A stretch of DNA of 64,000 nt from Pseudanabaena sp. (lineage in GTDB: Bacteria > Cyanobacteriota > Cyanobacteriia > Pseudanabaenales > Pseudanabaenaceae): the NCBI GenBank assembly GCA_003249035.1, contig QBMK01000012.1, positions 41,542 to 105,541 of the forward strand, given 5' to 3'. A program made the translations under genes and the position numbers. The stretch's first letter is position 1; every line of letters begins with the position of its first letter. Positions 17,761-26,302 of this stretch are shown one piece after another. The notes beneath the pieces were generated by a model. The model saw nothing but the letters and a program-made list of their open reading frames with translations. It was not told the origin of the DNA and did not search any database.

Positions 17761-18467
17761 TTAAACAAGTAAGGATGAATTATAGTGGTCAATAAAGAGC
17801 CACATAGCACCAATGTGATTTTCTAGTTTTTTAGAGAAAGAGAGATTTTTGCGAACCAATCGAGAGACACGTTGACGCATCGTACAGTTAAAACGCTCAA
17901 CATAATTTGTTTGACCAGTTTCCTTCCCAACTATCTTGTGACGTTGTTCAGGAAACACAAGAGCGTAAGCACTCCAAAAATTCGTGTAAGCTACCGCACA
18001 CAGTCGGTAGACATCTGGCAATGAATCCCAAAGTTCTATGGCTCCTTGTTCAGAGCGATCGCCGATATGAACCCCGACAATTTCGCGGGTTTCGACATCA
18101 AGAGCAAGCCAAATCCACTGTTTGTTACCTTTATTCCCAACAAACGACCACATTTCATCACATTGAATCGTTAGTCTTCTTTTTTTAGACGATACATTCA
18201 CTTGTCGGGGCATCGACTCGTATTTGCGATTGACATAATCCTGCAACCTAGTTTCAGAAACATCGCAAACCATCGCAATACTATCAAGAGGAATCTTTTC
18301 GAAATAGTTTATCAATCAGGGCTTTGGACTCTTCAGAGATTATTTTCTGCAGTGGTGCTTCAACAAACTGGCGACCACAGGTTTTACATTTGTAGTTTTG
18401 GTTCCCGTTATGGATAAAACCATTTTTGACAACATCTTTATGATTCACAGTTTGGACAATTTGGCAT
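17761..18467 (-). pseudogene. IS1-family transposase (InsAB), inactivated
   Basis: Three minus-strand pieces together give a complete protein. Piece 1 (18467-18438) is MPNCPNCES then stop. Piece 2 reads KDVVKNGFIHNGNQNYKC, CGRQFVEAP and SEESKALIDKLF and stops at 18284. Piece 3 (18315-17761) carries the catalytic domain: CDEMWSFVG, IGDRSEQGAIELWDSLP, VGKETGQTNYVERFN and the C-terminal helix. Piece 1 to 2 and piece 2 to 3 each shift by the same amount (a 2-nt loss or 1-nt gain), unlike the -1 slip of IS1. The second catalytic aspartate, in the usual YTDFW, is asparagine here (YTNFW). Confidence 0.85.
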
Positions 18468-18523
18468 TTCTAATCAGACTAAAAGTTTCCTTATAATTTT
18501 ATCCTTACATTTGGAGGACTACC
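17761..18523 (-). mobile_element. IS1-family insertion sequence, decayed
   Basis: Contains a transposase of IS1 type in three frames. The end next to the 5' side of the transposase reads (minus strand) GGTAGTCCTCCAAATGTAAG from 18523, which has the GGT start and the spacing of IS1-type terminal repeats. I could not find a convincing matching end on the other side nor a target duplication, so the left boundary is only the transposase stop. Confidence 0.7.
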
Positions 18524-18615
18524 TTTGTGCTTTGGTATTATTTCCGCTAAGTGGGAATAAAATCTTTTGATATTTGGTATTAATTCCGTCGATCAATTAT
18601 TCATTCTCCATATTT

Positions 18616-20409
18616 ATGTTTTTGTTTAAGCGCTTGCGTCGTCTAATAATTCGATTTGTGCTAATCAGTCTGTTAGCGATCGCATTAGTAATCAGTTGGA
18701 GTGAACTTGCTCATAGCCAACTTCCTTCATTGCCTACCTTAGACTCCGCCAATTCGCATAAGCCACCGAGTGGTGTCACCCGCATCGGTGTATATGAAGT
18801 TGCAAGGGTGATTTCACAGGTGGATAAGAAGCTGTTGTTTGAGATTGTCTCACCCACTATTTTTAATCGAGACCGACCGAAAGAAAATACCCTTCCAGTG
18901 GAAGTGCGTGCCGAAGAAATAATGGAGCGGTTAAATCGATTGACTATTCGAGTCATGAATTCTAAACAAACGCCAAAAGTTACTATTGGCAAGCTCAACG
19001 ATCGCCCAATTCTTCAGCTTGAAGACGATCAATCGTCGCGACCATTAAGACTGGTGACAATAACTGAACCTGATGCTGACTATCTAGGCAAAACTAAAGA
19101 AGAAGTGACGAACGAATGGCAGAAAATACTACAAACAGAAGTGAACCGCATTGACGAACTGTTTTCTCCAGAAGTATTGTCTCAAAGATCTTGGAATGCC
19201 ACCCAAATAATTATTGGATTGGTGTTTATCAGCCTATTGATATGGCTTTTGAGGCGAATGTTGATTACTAAACAGAAAGCATTACAGACTCGCAATTTAG
19301 AGACCCAAGCCGCCGCATCAAAGACTGCTGCTATGGAGACATCTCTCGACTTAGAGATCAGTCAAGAAGAATTAGAGGTCGAAGTAATATCAAAAAAGCG
19401 ATCGCGATTTTTAAAATTACTTCAGTATCAATTTACACTCGATCGCCAACTAGAAATCTATGGCTTTCTGCACTGGTTTTTGTTTTGGTTATTTATCTTT
19501 TTGTGGTATGTCGGCATTTCATTCATTGTTTCTCACGTTCCTTTTCTGATGCGATGGTCATTAGAAATGCTCTCTGACCCTCTCATACTGATAGTTTTTT
19601 GGTTTTTGCTTAGTCTTGCAATTCGATTAGTTCATAGCTTAACCGATCGTCTCATCCATGCATGGACAAAACATCTAGATCTTCCAGTAAATGAAACTCA
19701 GCGTCTCTCTCTGCGAGCCATTACCGTTTCTAGAGCATTAAAAGGGTTCACCACCTTTACCTTTATTACGCTCGGTATCGTTTGGACATTGAATTTATTT
19801 AACGTACCCACTGGCTCAATTTTGGCAGGGGGAGCGCTGATTGGTATCGCAATTTCTCTGGGTTCCCAAAGTTTGATCAAAGATCTTGTAAATGGCTGCT
19901 TGATTTTGATAGAAGATCAATTTGCGGTGGGCGATATTATTCAGATTGGCGACAAAAGCGGGCTAGTGGAAAAACTCAACTTACGGGTGACTCAACTGCG
20001 AGATAGTCAAGGTAAGCTCATCACTATTCGTAATAGCAACATTACCGAAGTCAGTAACTTAACTCGACTTTGGGCTCGGGTAGATTTTTCGATTGTTGTA
20101 GATTATGACAACGATCCTAAGGAGGTTCTTGATGTTTTGAACCAGGTATCACAGCAGCTTTACAACGAGACAGAATGGCGCGATCGCATACTCAATCCAC
20201 CAGAAGTTTTGGGCATTGATGAATTGTCGCATAATGGAATGCTGATGCGCGTCTGGATTCAGACAATGCCCATGCAGCAATGGATCGTCGGTCGAGAATT
20301 TCATCTGCGCGTGCGGCAAGCATTTCAATCAAAAAATATCCAAATTGGCAGACCGCAATTAGTCAACTACAACAATGATATTAGCGCTATGAGCAAATCC
20401 CAAGAATAG
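18616..20409 (+). CDS. MscS family mechanosensitive ion channel, long form
   Basis: 597 residues from the ATG at 18616; a TTG at 18574 in frame lies within spacer repeats and is unlikely. The N-terminus is a signal or membrane segment (LIIRFVLISLLAIALVISWS), followed by a soluble periplasmic part, helices near 190-215 and 280-345, and the MscS core: SILAGGALIGIAISLGSQSL then IKDLVNGCLILIEDQFAVGD near residues 395-440, with the beta domain after it. It should open on membrane tension to release solutes. The GSQSLIKDLVNG pore-exit motif is intact. Ends 3 bp before a short repeat. Confidence 0.9.
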   Translation: MFLFKRLRRLIIRFVLISLLAIALVISWSELAHSQLPSLPTLDSANSHKPPSGVTRIGVYEVARVISQVDKKLLFEIVSPTIFNRDRPKENTLPVEVRAEEIMERLNRLTIRVMNSKQTPKVTIGKLNDRPILQLEDDQSSRPLRLVTITEPDADYLGKTKEEVTNEWQKILQTEVNRIDELFSPEVLSQRSWNATQIIIGLVFISLLIWLLRRMLITKQKALQTRNLETQAAASKTAAMETSLDLEISQEELEVEVISKKRSRFLKLLQYQFTLDRQLEIYGFLHWFLFWLFIFLWYVGISFIVSHVPFLMRWSLEMLSDPLILIVFWFLLSLAIRLVHSLTDRLIHAWTKHLDLPVNETQRLSLRAITVSRALKGFTTFTFITLGIVWTLNLFNVPTGSILAGGALIGIAISLGSQSLIKDLVNGCLILIEDQFAVGDIIQIGDKSGLVEKLNLRVTQLRDSQGKLITIRNSNITEVSNLTRLWARVDFSIVVDYDNDPKEVLDVLNQVSQQLYNETEWRDRILNPPEVLGIDELSHNGMLMRVWIQTMPMQQWIVGREFHLRVRQAFQSKNIQIGRPQLVNYNNDISAMSKSQE

Positions 20410-20412
20410 TTA

Positions 20413-20455
20413 ATACCAAAACACAAAATGGCGTAGCCATTTTGTGTTTTGGTAT
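20413..20455. repeat. Palindromic core of the 103-bp repeat family, copy A4
   Basis: 43 bp, ATACCAAAACACAAAATGGC, then GTA, then the exact complement. It corresponds to the first hairpin of the 103-bp element with the TTGGTAT end attached directly, as if the middle and second hairpin had been deleted. Lies just after the mscS stop and could act as a terminator. Confidence 0.88.
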
Positions 20456-20600
20456 TAGAACAAAAAGATTATGATTAGCTTAACTACAGCCCTATAGGAA
20501 CAATATGGCTGTAAAATCGTTCAAAATCGCAATGTCTACAAAACAACAATTTTCACAAATCAGTGATTTAAATAATAAGTACCTGTGCAGAATAAGTTAC

Positions 20601-20649
20601 CCAAACCCATAAAGTTGCGCCCCGCAGGGGCGCAACTTTATGGGTTTGG
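20601..20649. repeat. Long palindrome B1, 23-bp stem
   Basis: Arms 20601-20623 and 20627-20649 are perfectly complementary, beginning CCAAACCCAT and closing on GCGCCCC-GCA-GGGGCGC. Shares the outer CCCAAA/TTTGGG design with those at 41305, 45966, 46074 and 52977, while the stem middle differs. Confidence 0.92.
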
Positions 20650-20739
20650 ATGTGTAATTAATTAAGCGCATCTACTTAAATCTAGTTTTGGAAGCGATTA
20701 GTTGTTTGATGGATGCGAAACACAATTAGGAGAATATCA

Positions 20740-21195
20740 TTGTTTAAATTTGCTGCTTTCGCTCTATCAGGATTATTAGGGCTGGGTGCGATCTCTCAAT
20801 CTAATTCTGTGATGGCTCAACAAGGTTATTTATCACAAAAAGTTCCACAAACCAACGATATGAGAAAGCCAATCTCTCAAATCGACCCCAATAAACCGCT
20901 CCAAATTCGAGTTGTCAATAAGTCTAGCGTTAATATCAAGGCTCTAATTAAAGGTGTAACTACCGAACGTATGGCTACACGTGAAAGTTCAGTTACTTTT
21001 GGCAGACTGCATACTAGCTATCTAACACTACCAATTAGTCTGATTGTGTACACAGATGCCGAAAATACAAACTTGATGCCTGAAATCACTGTTATCAACA
21101 ATGAACTAATTGTCACCTTCACATCAAAAACTGATTTTGCAGGTATAACTACCTCAGTTTACGTGAATGAAAAGGGTGAAGTTCTACTTTTCTAA
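20740..21195 (+). CDS. Exported protein of unknown function
   Basis: I place the start at the TTG at 20740 because AGGAGAA stands 6 bases before it; an ATG at 20713 in frame is the alternative and gives a more basic N-terminus (MRNTIRRISLFK). Either way residues 1-30 form a signal peptide with the hydrophobic core FAAFALSGLLGLGAIS and a cut after VMAQ. The mature part is about 120 residues, beta-rich (LQIRVVNKSSVNIKALIKGV, LIVYTDAEN), without cysteines. No family recognised. It shares a two-way terminator with dxs. Confidence 0.7.
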   Translation: MFKFAAFALSGLLGLGAISQSNSVMAQQGYLSQKVPQTNDMRKPISQIDPNKPLQIRVVNKSSVNIKALIKGVTTERMATRESSVTFGRLHTSYLTLPISLIVYTDAENTNLMPEITVINNELIVTFTSKTDFAGITTSVYVNEKGEVLLF

Positions 21196-21201
21196 ATCTA
21201 A

Positions 21202-21240
21202 TAATAAAAAAGGCGGTGCTTAGCGCCGCCTTTTTTATTA
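21202..21240. terminator. Bidirectional terminator between the exported-protein gene and dxs
   Basis: AATAAAAAAGGCGG and CCGCCTTTTTTATT around a GC-TTA-GC apex; T runs on both strands. It overlaps the dxs stop codon. Confidence 0.92.
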
Positions 21241-23157
21241 ATTGCTTATAGCAGGTTGCTTATTAAAAGAAAATTGCTTGAGAATGCGATCGCAGATTTG
21301 ACCACTGGACAGACCAAGGGAATTAAATGACTGCTCAGGTGAAGCATGTTCCACTAGAATGTCTGGAACCCCAATTCGATAGGCAGGAACGAGGATATTT
21401 TCATCGCTCAACGCTTCAAGAACAGCGCTTCCAAATCCACCCATCAAACAGCCTTCTTCTACAGTGACCACCTTACCAATTTTTTTCGCAAGCGGTACGA
21501 TTAGTTCCGTATCCAAAGGTTTAGCAAATCGAGCATTAACAACTGTGGCACTGACCCCATGTTCATTCAGCAGTTCTGCAACTTGCATCGAAGGATAAAC
21601 CATTGAGCCATAGGCAAGCAGCAAGACATCTTTACCCTCGCGTAGGACTTCCGCTTTACCGATTGGTAATGGTTCGATATCTTCGTCTTGCAACGGCACG
21701 CCCATTCCATTGCCGCGAGGATAGCGCATAGCGATCGGTCCATTGTGGGTAATGCCAGTGACGATCATGTTCTGCATTTCTGCTTCATCCTTAGGCGCCA
21801 TCAGCACGATATTGGGAATGCAACGTAGGTAGGCAATGTCATACATTCCCTGGTGTGTGGGTCCATCTGCGCCGACGATACCTGCACGATCTAAACAGAG
21901 GAATACGGGTAAATTTTGAATGCAGACATCATGGATGATCTGGTCAAAGGCTCTTTGTAAGAAGGTGGAATAAATCGCCGCAACTGGACGCATTCCCTCG
22001 CAAGCTAAACCTGCTGCAACTGTAAGCGCATGTTGTTCAGCAATACCGACATCGACAAACTGATTTGGTAGTTGAGCCTGAAACTTGTCTAATCCAGTGC
22101 CAGTGGACATCGCGGCTGTAATCGCCACGATCCTCTTATCATGCTCAGCAAGTTTGATCAGCGTGTCGGCAAATACTTTGGAATAGCTGGGAGGCTTTGG
22201 CTTAGTTGAAGTTGAGGCTTTAGCCTTGCCGGTGGAAAGATCGAAGGAATTTTGAGCATGATAGCCAACGCGATCGGCTTCAGCATAGCTGTAACCTTTC
22301 CCCTTAGTTGTAGCAACATGAACCATTACTGGGCCAGTTAGGGTATGCGCCATTTTAAAGGTGTCGATTAATTCGCGGATATTGTGACCATCGACGGGAC
22401 CGATGTAAGTGAAGCCTAGCTCCTCGAATACTGCTCCCAGCTTATTTTGTACCATTGTCAAAATTTTGACATTATCCTTGATGCGCTCGATTTCAGGACT
22501 GATTTGCTCACCAACAAAGGGAATATTGCGAATCTGCTCCTCAAGGTTATTGGTGAGAAATTTCATTGGTGGGCTGAGGCGCATCTTATTGAGGTAGCGA
22601 GGAATTGCGCCCACGTTTGCCGAAATAGACATTTCATTGTCATTGAGGACAACTAATAAATTAGTTTTGGGAAGATGTCCAGCGTGGTTAATTGCTTCGA
22701 GCGCCATACCGCCGGTCAATGCGCCATCGCCGATGATTGCCACGGTCTTAAAATTGTCGCCTTGTAAATCGCGGGCGATCGCCATGCCAAGAGCCGCCGA
22801 AATACTAGTGGATGCGTGCCCCGCGCCAAAATGATCAAATTCACTTTCGCGACGATTTAGATAACCGGCAATACCGTCTTTTTGGCGCAAAGTATGAAAG
22901 CGGTTGTAGCGTCCTGTGATCAGCTTATGTGGATATGCTTGATGCCCTACGTCCCAAACAACTTTATCGCGATCTAAGTCTAGGGTTTGATATAAACCTA
23001 AGGTTAGTTCAACTACGCCTAACCCTGGACCAAGGTGTCCTCCAGTGGCGGCAATGGTTTCTAGATGTTTTTGCCGAATTTCACGAGCTATAGACTCCAA
23101 TTGGGCGATCGTTAGACCATGCAATTGGTTGGGATGCGTAACTTCACTCAAGCGCAT
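21238..23157 (-). CDS. dxs: 1-deoxy-D-xylulose-5-phosphate synthase
   Basis: 639 residues, full length. Thiamine-diphosphate enzyme that condenses pyruvate and glyceraldehyde 3-phosphate, the entry step of the MEP isoprenoid pathway feeding carotenoids, chlorophyll tails and quinones. Seen: [19 protein letters not shown] (N-terminal substrate loop), [32 protein letters not shown] with the ThDP GDG motif, [16 protein letters not shown], the transketolase pyrimidine domain with DVGIAEQHA and [13 protein letters not shown], and [16 protein letters not shown]. Residues 310-330 are a Ser/Lys/Pro-rich linker. Single gene; its cofactor connects it to thiC at 46 kb. Confidence 0.97.
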   Translation of the reverse strand: MRLSEVTHPNQLHGLTIAQLESIAREIRQKHLETIAATGGHLGPGLGVVELTLGLYQTLDLDRDKVVWDVGHQAYPHKLITGRYNRFHTLRQKDGIAGYLNRRESEFDHFGAGHASTSISAALGMAIARDLQGDNFKTVAIIGDGALTGGMALEAINHAGHLPKTNLLVVLNDNEMSISANVGAIPRYLNKMRLSPPMKFLTNNLEEQIRNIPFVGEQISPEIERIKDNVKILTMVQNKLGAVFEELGFTYIGPVDGHNIRELIDTFKMAHTLTGPVMVHVATTKGKGYSYAEADRVGYHAQNSFDLSTGKAKASTSTKPKPPSYSKVFADTLIKLAEHDKRIVAITAAMSTGTGLDKFQAQLPNQFVDVGIAEQHALTVAAGLACEGMRPVAAIYSTFLQRAFDQIIHDVCIQNLPVFLCLDRAGIVGADGPTHQGMYDIAYLRCIPNIVLMAPKDEAEMQNMIVTGITHNGPIAMRYPRGNGMGVPLQDEDIEPLPIGKAEVLREGKDVLLLAYGSMVYPSMQVAELLNEHGVSATVVNARFAKPLDTELIVPLAKKIGKVVTVEEGCLMGGFGSAVLEALSDENILVPAYRIGVPDILVEHASPEQSFNSLGLSSGQICDRILKQFSFNKQPAISN

Positions 23158-23243
23158 ATTGGCTTATTTCCATTAAGATGACTCCCTTTATCTTAACTGA
23201 GCACACCCCACAAAGGTTCAATGCGATCGCAGTTCTTAAACCC

Positions 23244-23282
23244 AAAAAGCATAAATAGCACTTCATGCTATTTATGCTTTTT
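23244..23282 (-). terminator. Hairpin terminator of the 23315-23614 gene
   Basis: AAAAAGCATAAATAGCA paired with TGCTATTTATGCTTTTT across loop CTTCA; T run on both strands. Lies in the dxs upstream region. Confidence 0.85.
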
Positions 23283-23314
23283 TTAGGCAAAATGTCCGAA
23301 AAGTGAGCTTTTAA

Positions 23315-23614
23315 CTATTTTGTCAAAAGGCTCATAACTGCTTGACGACATCCCATACAATCACAGCCCAGTTTGCTAATCGCCAAATCTCCAACGCGAT
23401 CGCTGGTTAAGATATTGGTGCGATCGTCAAGAGATTGGCTGTTAGAATTGGTAGTCTGGTTTGTTTTTGTAATTACAACCGATGACATATAAAGATTGTC
23501 ATCTTGATTAGTGATATTACTCTGGATGGTATCGGCTTGAGCGGGATAGACTGACAGCAAAAAAGATGCCAATAATGCAGGGCTGCTCAGAAGCGCTAAT
23601 GATGATTTTTTCAT
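23315..23614 (-). CDS. Small exported protein, unknown function
   Basis: 99 residues from the ATG at 23614; the in-frame ATG 18 codons earlier would put non-signal residues before a clear signal peptide (KKSSLALLSSPALLASFLLS, cut near AQA-DT). The mature part is polar, rich in Asn, Thr and Ser, and ends with a small cysteine cluster, LGCDCMGCRQAVMSLLTK, that could bind a metal or form a disulphide. No family recognised. The gene is divergent from the sensor kinase, with a 19-bp-stem palindrome between the two starts. Confidence 0.6.
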   Translation of the reverse strand: MKKSSLALLSSPALLASFLLSVYPAQADTIQSNITNQDDNLYMSSVVITKTNQTTNSNSQSLDDRTNILTSDRVGDLAISKLGCDCMGCRQAVMSLLTK

Positions 23615-23684
23615 AAGTAACGAGAATGTCGGATCGCATTCATTAATTACTGAAGATATTAGCATCAACTCATTGGAGAGTTAT

Positions 23685-23725
23685 ACTGAGATTTACATAG
23701 TGCAAAGCACTATGTAAATCTCAGT
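23685..23725. promoter_or_regulatory. Perfect palindrome between divergent genes
   Basis: 19-bp arms (ACTGAGATTTACATAGTGC) around AAA. It sits 13 bp before the sensor-kinase ATG and 70 bp from the other start, so it can act as an operator or mRNA leader hairpin. Not an obvious terminator because no gene ends here. Confidence 0.7.
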
Positions 23726-23737
23726 AGTTATTTTCTC

Positions 23738-24880
23738 ATGCTTACCGCCAGCCCCGACTTAGTAGCCCTAGCCAGATCGCAAATTATATTACTGACCCAA
23801 AGTTTGGGTGCAGTCGCTAGCGCTATCTATATCACCGAAAATGTTGCTGATGGGATGCCTCCAAATCTGATTGAGGTAGCAGTGTTTCCTGAAGATGGTT
23901 TGATAGCATTGCCAGAAGCTTTTTCTGAGGCTCTACCAATGTTGTCTATGGGAAGTAGTGGACTGGTAAGACAACGCCGCTTTGTGCTGCCCTTAATGTA
24001 TGAAGAAGCTATTTTAGGTTTTTTAATGACAGGGAGGGACGATCGCGACTGGCAGGAATATGAACAATTGCAAATTCAACAAATTGCCAATACTTTAGCG
24101 ATCGCCTGCGCCCTCGATCGCCGCAATCAATGGTTAGTAGCGAACCAACAGCGCAACTATGAAGAGCAAAGCAATTTTTTTGCTTCACTATTACATCAAC
24201 TGCGCAACCCGCTTACCGCAATTCGTACCTTCGCTCAACTGCTATCAAGACGAATCGTTGAGTCAGATCCTAATCAAAAATTTGTCACAGGAATTTTGCG
24301 CGAAACTCAGCATATTCAAGATCTCCTCAGCGAGGCCGATCGACCTGAGCCACTTCTATTGCCACAAGCAGAACATGAAAAAGCTTTATTACCTGCGGCA
24401 ACTTTAGATCTAGCACCTGTCGATCTCAGCAGAATTTTGGAAGCGATCGCTAATTTTGCCAGTGCGATCGCGCAAGATCGCAATATTCAGTTTTTGTCTA
24501 ATATTCCTTCTCATCTGCCTACAGTTTTGGGCAACGAATCAGCACTAAGAGAAGCGATCGGTAATTTGGCGGAGAATGCGCTTAAGTACACACCTGAACG
24601 TGGATATGTTCTATTAGGTGCAGATGTGAAGCCTGACACGGTTTACATTTATGTTCAAGATACTGGTGTGGGAATTCCTGATGACGATCTGCCGCGCTTA
24701 TTTGAACGCAATTTTCGTGGTAGACAAGCAGATGGTGATATTTCAGGTACGGGACTGGGACTTGCGATCGCTAATGAATTGGTTCAGAAGATGGAAGGCA
24801 GCATTCATGTGATTAGCCAAGTCGGAAAGGGAAGTACTTTTGCCGTGACGCTCAAGCGATTTGCGCCAATTCAACGATGA
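23738..24880 (+). CDS. Sensor histidine kinase with N-terminal GAF-like domain
   Basis: 380 residues, no membrane segment, so soluble. Residues 1-135 look like a GAF-type ligand or light-sensing domain without a clear chromophore cysteine. The H-box is LLHQLRNPLTAIRTFAQLLS with phosphoacceptor His about residue 153. The ATPase domain has the N-box NLAENALKYTP, G1 DTGVGIPDDDLPRLFERNF and G2 GTGLGLAIANELV, all intact. No response regulator adjacent, so the partner is unknown. Its 3' end abuts a truncated toxin gene on the other strand. Confidence 0.9.
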   Translation: MLTASPDLVALARSQIILLTQSLGAVASAIYITENVADGMPPNLIEVAVFPEDGLIALPEAFSEALPMLSMGSSGLVRQRRFVLPLMYEEAILGFLMTGRDDRDWQEYEQLQIQQIANTLAIACALDRRNQWLVANQQRNYEEQSNFFASLLHQLRNPLTAIRTFAQLLSRRIVESDPNQKFVTGILRETQHIQDLLSEADRPEPLLLPQAEHEKALLPAATLDLAPVDLSRILEAIANFASAIAQDRNIQFLSNIPSHLPTVLGNESALREAIGNLAENALKYTPERGYVLLGADVKPDTVYIYVQDTGVGIPDDDLPRLFERNFRGRQADGDISGTGLGLAIANELVQKMEGSIHVISQVGKGSTFAVTLKRFAPIQR

Positions 24881-24883
24881 AAT

Positions 24884-24937
24884 GTCATTAGTTCTAGAGA
24901 TCAAAATGTTTGTGTCAAAAACAACGATGTATTTCAC
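24884..24937 (-). pseudogene. Truncated PIN-domain toxin, only the N-terminus remains
   Basis: A GTG at 24937 overlaps the antitoxin stop (TAGTG). The product starts KYIVVFDTNILISRTNDIS, the first strand of a PIN nuclease with its catalytic Asp in FDTN. Beyond about 18 residues the frame runs into the antisense of the sensor kinase 3' end and loses any PIN similarity. The rest of the toxin was evidently deleted when this segment came to lie next to the kinase gene. Confidence 0.7.
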
Positions 24938-25176
24938 TATTTTTCGTGGACTACTAAATCAATAAATTCTTCTCTTTCTTCTTCTGACATCTTTTCCCAG
25001 TCACATCCTCTCTCTTTTGCCGCAAGTTTGACTTTGTCCGAGCCATAGCTAGATAAATCCTGCCATTGCTGCCATTGAGATAGCAGTAGGACTCTAAAAA
25101 CTTCTATTTTTTGTTCTTGTGGTAGTTGTTTAACAAGTTCTACAACTTGCTCGTTGCTTAGTGTTAGGCTTGGCAT
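24937..25176 (-). CDS. Antitoxin-like protein of a PIN-type pair
   Basis: 79 residues. N-terminal SLTLSNEQVVELVKQLPQEQ, followed by a helix (EVFRVLLLSQWQQW) and an acidic end (MSEEEREEFIDLV) resemble the small antitoxins that precede PIN toxins in cyanobacteria, of the DUF2281-like kind. The stop overlaps the GTG of the truncated PIN gene by one base, the usual coupling of such pairs. Intact although its toxin is gone. Confidence 0.65.
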   Translation of the reverse strand: MPSLTLSNEQVVELVKQLPQEQKIEVFRVLLLSQWQQWQDLSSYGSDKVKLAAKERGCDWEKMSEEEREEFIDLVVHEK

Positions 25177-25244
25177 TTTTGTATTCTCCAGATATTAATT
25201 CTAAGAAATAATGTTGCTTGGTTTGATTGCAAGGCGTTAAGGCT

Positions 25245-25317
25245 CGATCGCCTAACAAATCAAAATCATCCCGTTTAAAGTATGGCTTTAGCTGCGTCAT
25301 AGTCATCATCAATACTC
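25245..25317. repeat. TA-island repeat R1, forms the 3' end of the upstream minus-strand gene
   Basis: On the plus strand: CGATCGCCTAACAAATCAAA, then CCCGTTTAAAG, then GCTTTAGCTGCGTCATAGTC with ATCATC. Read on the minus strand it encodes a D-D-Y-D-A-A-K-A tail. Homologous copies at 26197-26302 and 27020-27116, partial at 25639-25716. Confidence 0.8.
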
Positions 25318-25595
25318 ATTGATCCTTTGAAGCGAAGGTAATGTTTGTCGGGATCAACTAGATTGATCGCATTTTCTCCAGTAACAATCCCACAAGCTTC
25401 TATTAAATCACCATCTTTGACTTCTGCCCTTGGAGATTGCCTTCTCTTCCCTCCAATTATATTGAGAATCAACTCACCATAATTTGCGGCTGTAATTTTA
25501 ATCACACCATCGCCACAATGAGCCATCGCGTTAAGATTTATCTGTAGAACTGTTCCTACAACTACGATTTCTTCATTTATAGTAAGTGAGTTCAT
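25275..25595 (-). CDS. Hypothetical protein with repeat-derived C-terminus
   Basis: 106 residues. The body is beta-rich (NEEIVVVGTVLQINLNAMA, GVIKITAANYGELILNIIGG, DGDLIEACGIVTGENAINL), perhaps a small OB-like barrel; no family recognised. The last 13 residues (SIDDDYDAAKAIL) come from repeat R1, the same coding end found as an orphan at the other R copies. It lies within the toxin-antitoxin island but I cannot say it is a toxin or antitoxin. Confidence 0.5.
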   Translation of the reverse strand: MNSLTINEEIVVVGTVLQINLNAMAHCGDGVIKITAANYGELILNIIGGKRRQSPRAEVKDGDLIEACGIVTGENAINLVDPDKHYLRFKGSMSIDDDYDAAKAIL

Positions 25596-25638
25596 ATCTT
25601 TTATTCATTTCGAGACTGTTTTGGCTTATTGATACATT

Positions 25639-25716
25639 ATCGCCTATTCTCTGATTTGCCATGCGATTGCCCAATAAATCAAAATACTCAACCAATCCAT
25701 ATCAACCTGTTTAAAG
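25639..25716. repeat. TA-island repeat, partial copy R4
   Basis: CGCCTATTCTCTGATTTGCC then ATGCGATTGCCCAATAAATC match the outer part of the copy at 26197-26260; the D-Y-E-A-A-K coding part is missing. It stands just before hicB. Confidence 0.65.
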
Positions 25717-25777
25717 GCTGACTAAATCTTGGATTAGGCTGTAAAATGTAGTAATCAAACTAAGCAATAGTAAATCT

Positions 25778-25978
25778 ATGCAAATTAAAGCAGTTATTTG
25801 GCAAGAAGATGGCGTTTGGTGTGGTTCTGTTCCTGCGCTGAAAGGTTGCCATACTTGGGGAGACAGCTACGAACATCTATTGGAAATGTTGCAAGATGCC
25901 GTGCAGGCATGGTTAGAGGTTGCTAGCGAGAATCAAACTTTAGAAACAAATAAACAACTCGTTCAGCTATCTCTATGA
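25778..25978 (+). CDS. hicB: HicB-type antitoxin
   Basis: 66 residues. MQIKAVIWQEDGVWCGSVPA, then LKGCHTWGDSYEHLLEML and QDAVQAWLEVA are the HicB fold (a degenerate RNase H-like domain) without an added DNA-binding tail. HicB binds and neutralises the HicA mRNA interferase. Its TGA overlaps the hicA ATG (ATGA). The partner is broken by a stop codon, so HicB is now an orphan in practice. Confidence 0.85.
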   Translation: MQIKAVIWQEDGVWCGSVPALKGCHTWGDSYEHLLEMLQDAVQAWLEVASENQTLETNKQLVQLSL

Positions 25979-26181
25979 AATCAGTCTCAGGCAAAGCTCT
26001 TTGTAAGGTTGTTGAGCGCAAAGGATGGGAACTGAAGAGGGTAACGGGTAGCCATCACATATAAACAAAGCAAGGCTTTGAAGCAATTATTTCTATTCCA
26101 GTTCATGGGAATCGCGAGCTTCCAACTGGGACTCTTAAGAGCATCATGAAAGATGCAGGATTGAGCGAGAATGATCTGTAA
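25975..26181 (+). pseudogene. hicA: HicA toxin gene with an in-frame stop codon
   Basis: 69 codons in one frame from the ATG overlapping hicB. SGKALCKVVERKGWELKRVT then GSHHI is followed by TAA (26062-26064), and the same frame continues TKQGFEAIISIPVHGNRELP and GTLKSIMKDAGLSENDL to the normal end of a HicA protein. The catalytic His of the GSHH motif is present. A single change from TAT or another sense codon at this site would restore the protein. Whether the stop inactivates it fully is an inference. Confidence 0.85.
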
Positions 26182-26196
26182 GTTGTATTTAACCGA

Positions 26197-26302
26197 TCGC
26201 CTATTCTCTGATTTGCAATGCGATCGCCTAATAAATCAAAATATCACCCCGTTTCGAGTTTGGCTTTGGCTGCCTCATAGTCATCATAAATGAGCGATCG
26301 CT
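26197..26302. repeat. TA-island repeat R2, flanked by HIP1 octamers
   Basis: Runs from CGCCTATTCTCTGATTTGCA through GCGATCGCCTAATAAATCAA to GAGCGATCGCT at the VapC stop. Minus strand encodes Y-D-D-Y-E-A-A-K-A-K-L-E-T-G then TGA, a gene end with no gene attached. Confidence 0.8.

Noticed and set aside
24743..24937. 64-residue minus-strand protein beginning K-Y-I-V-V-F-D-T-N
   Set aside because: Only the first 18 codons are genuine PIN sequence; the rest is antisense of the kinase gene, so it was annotated as a truncated toxin.
25130..25312. 60-residue minus-strand frame across repeat R1
   Set aside because: It reads the repeat and the antitoxin upstream region in the wrong frame; no start site and no similarity.
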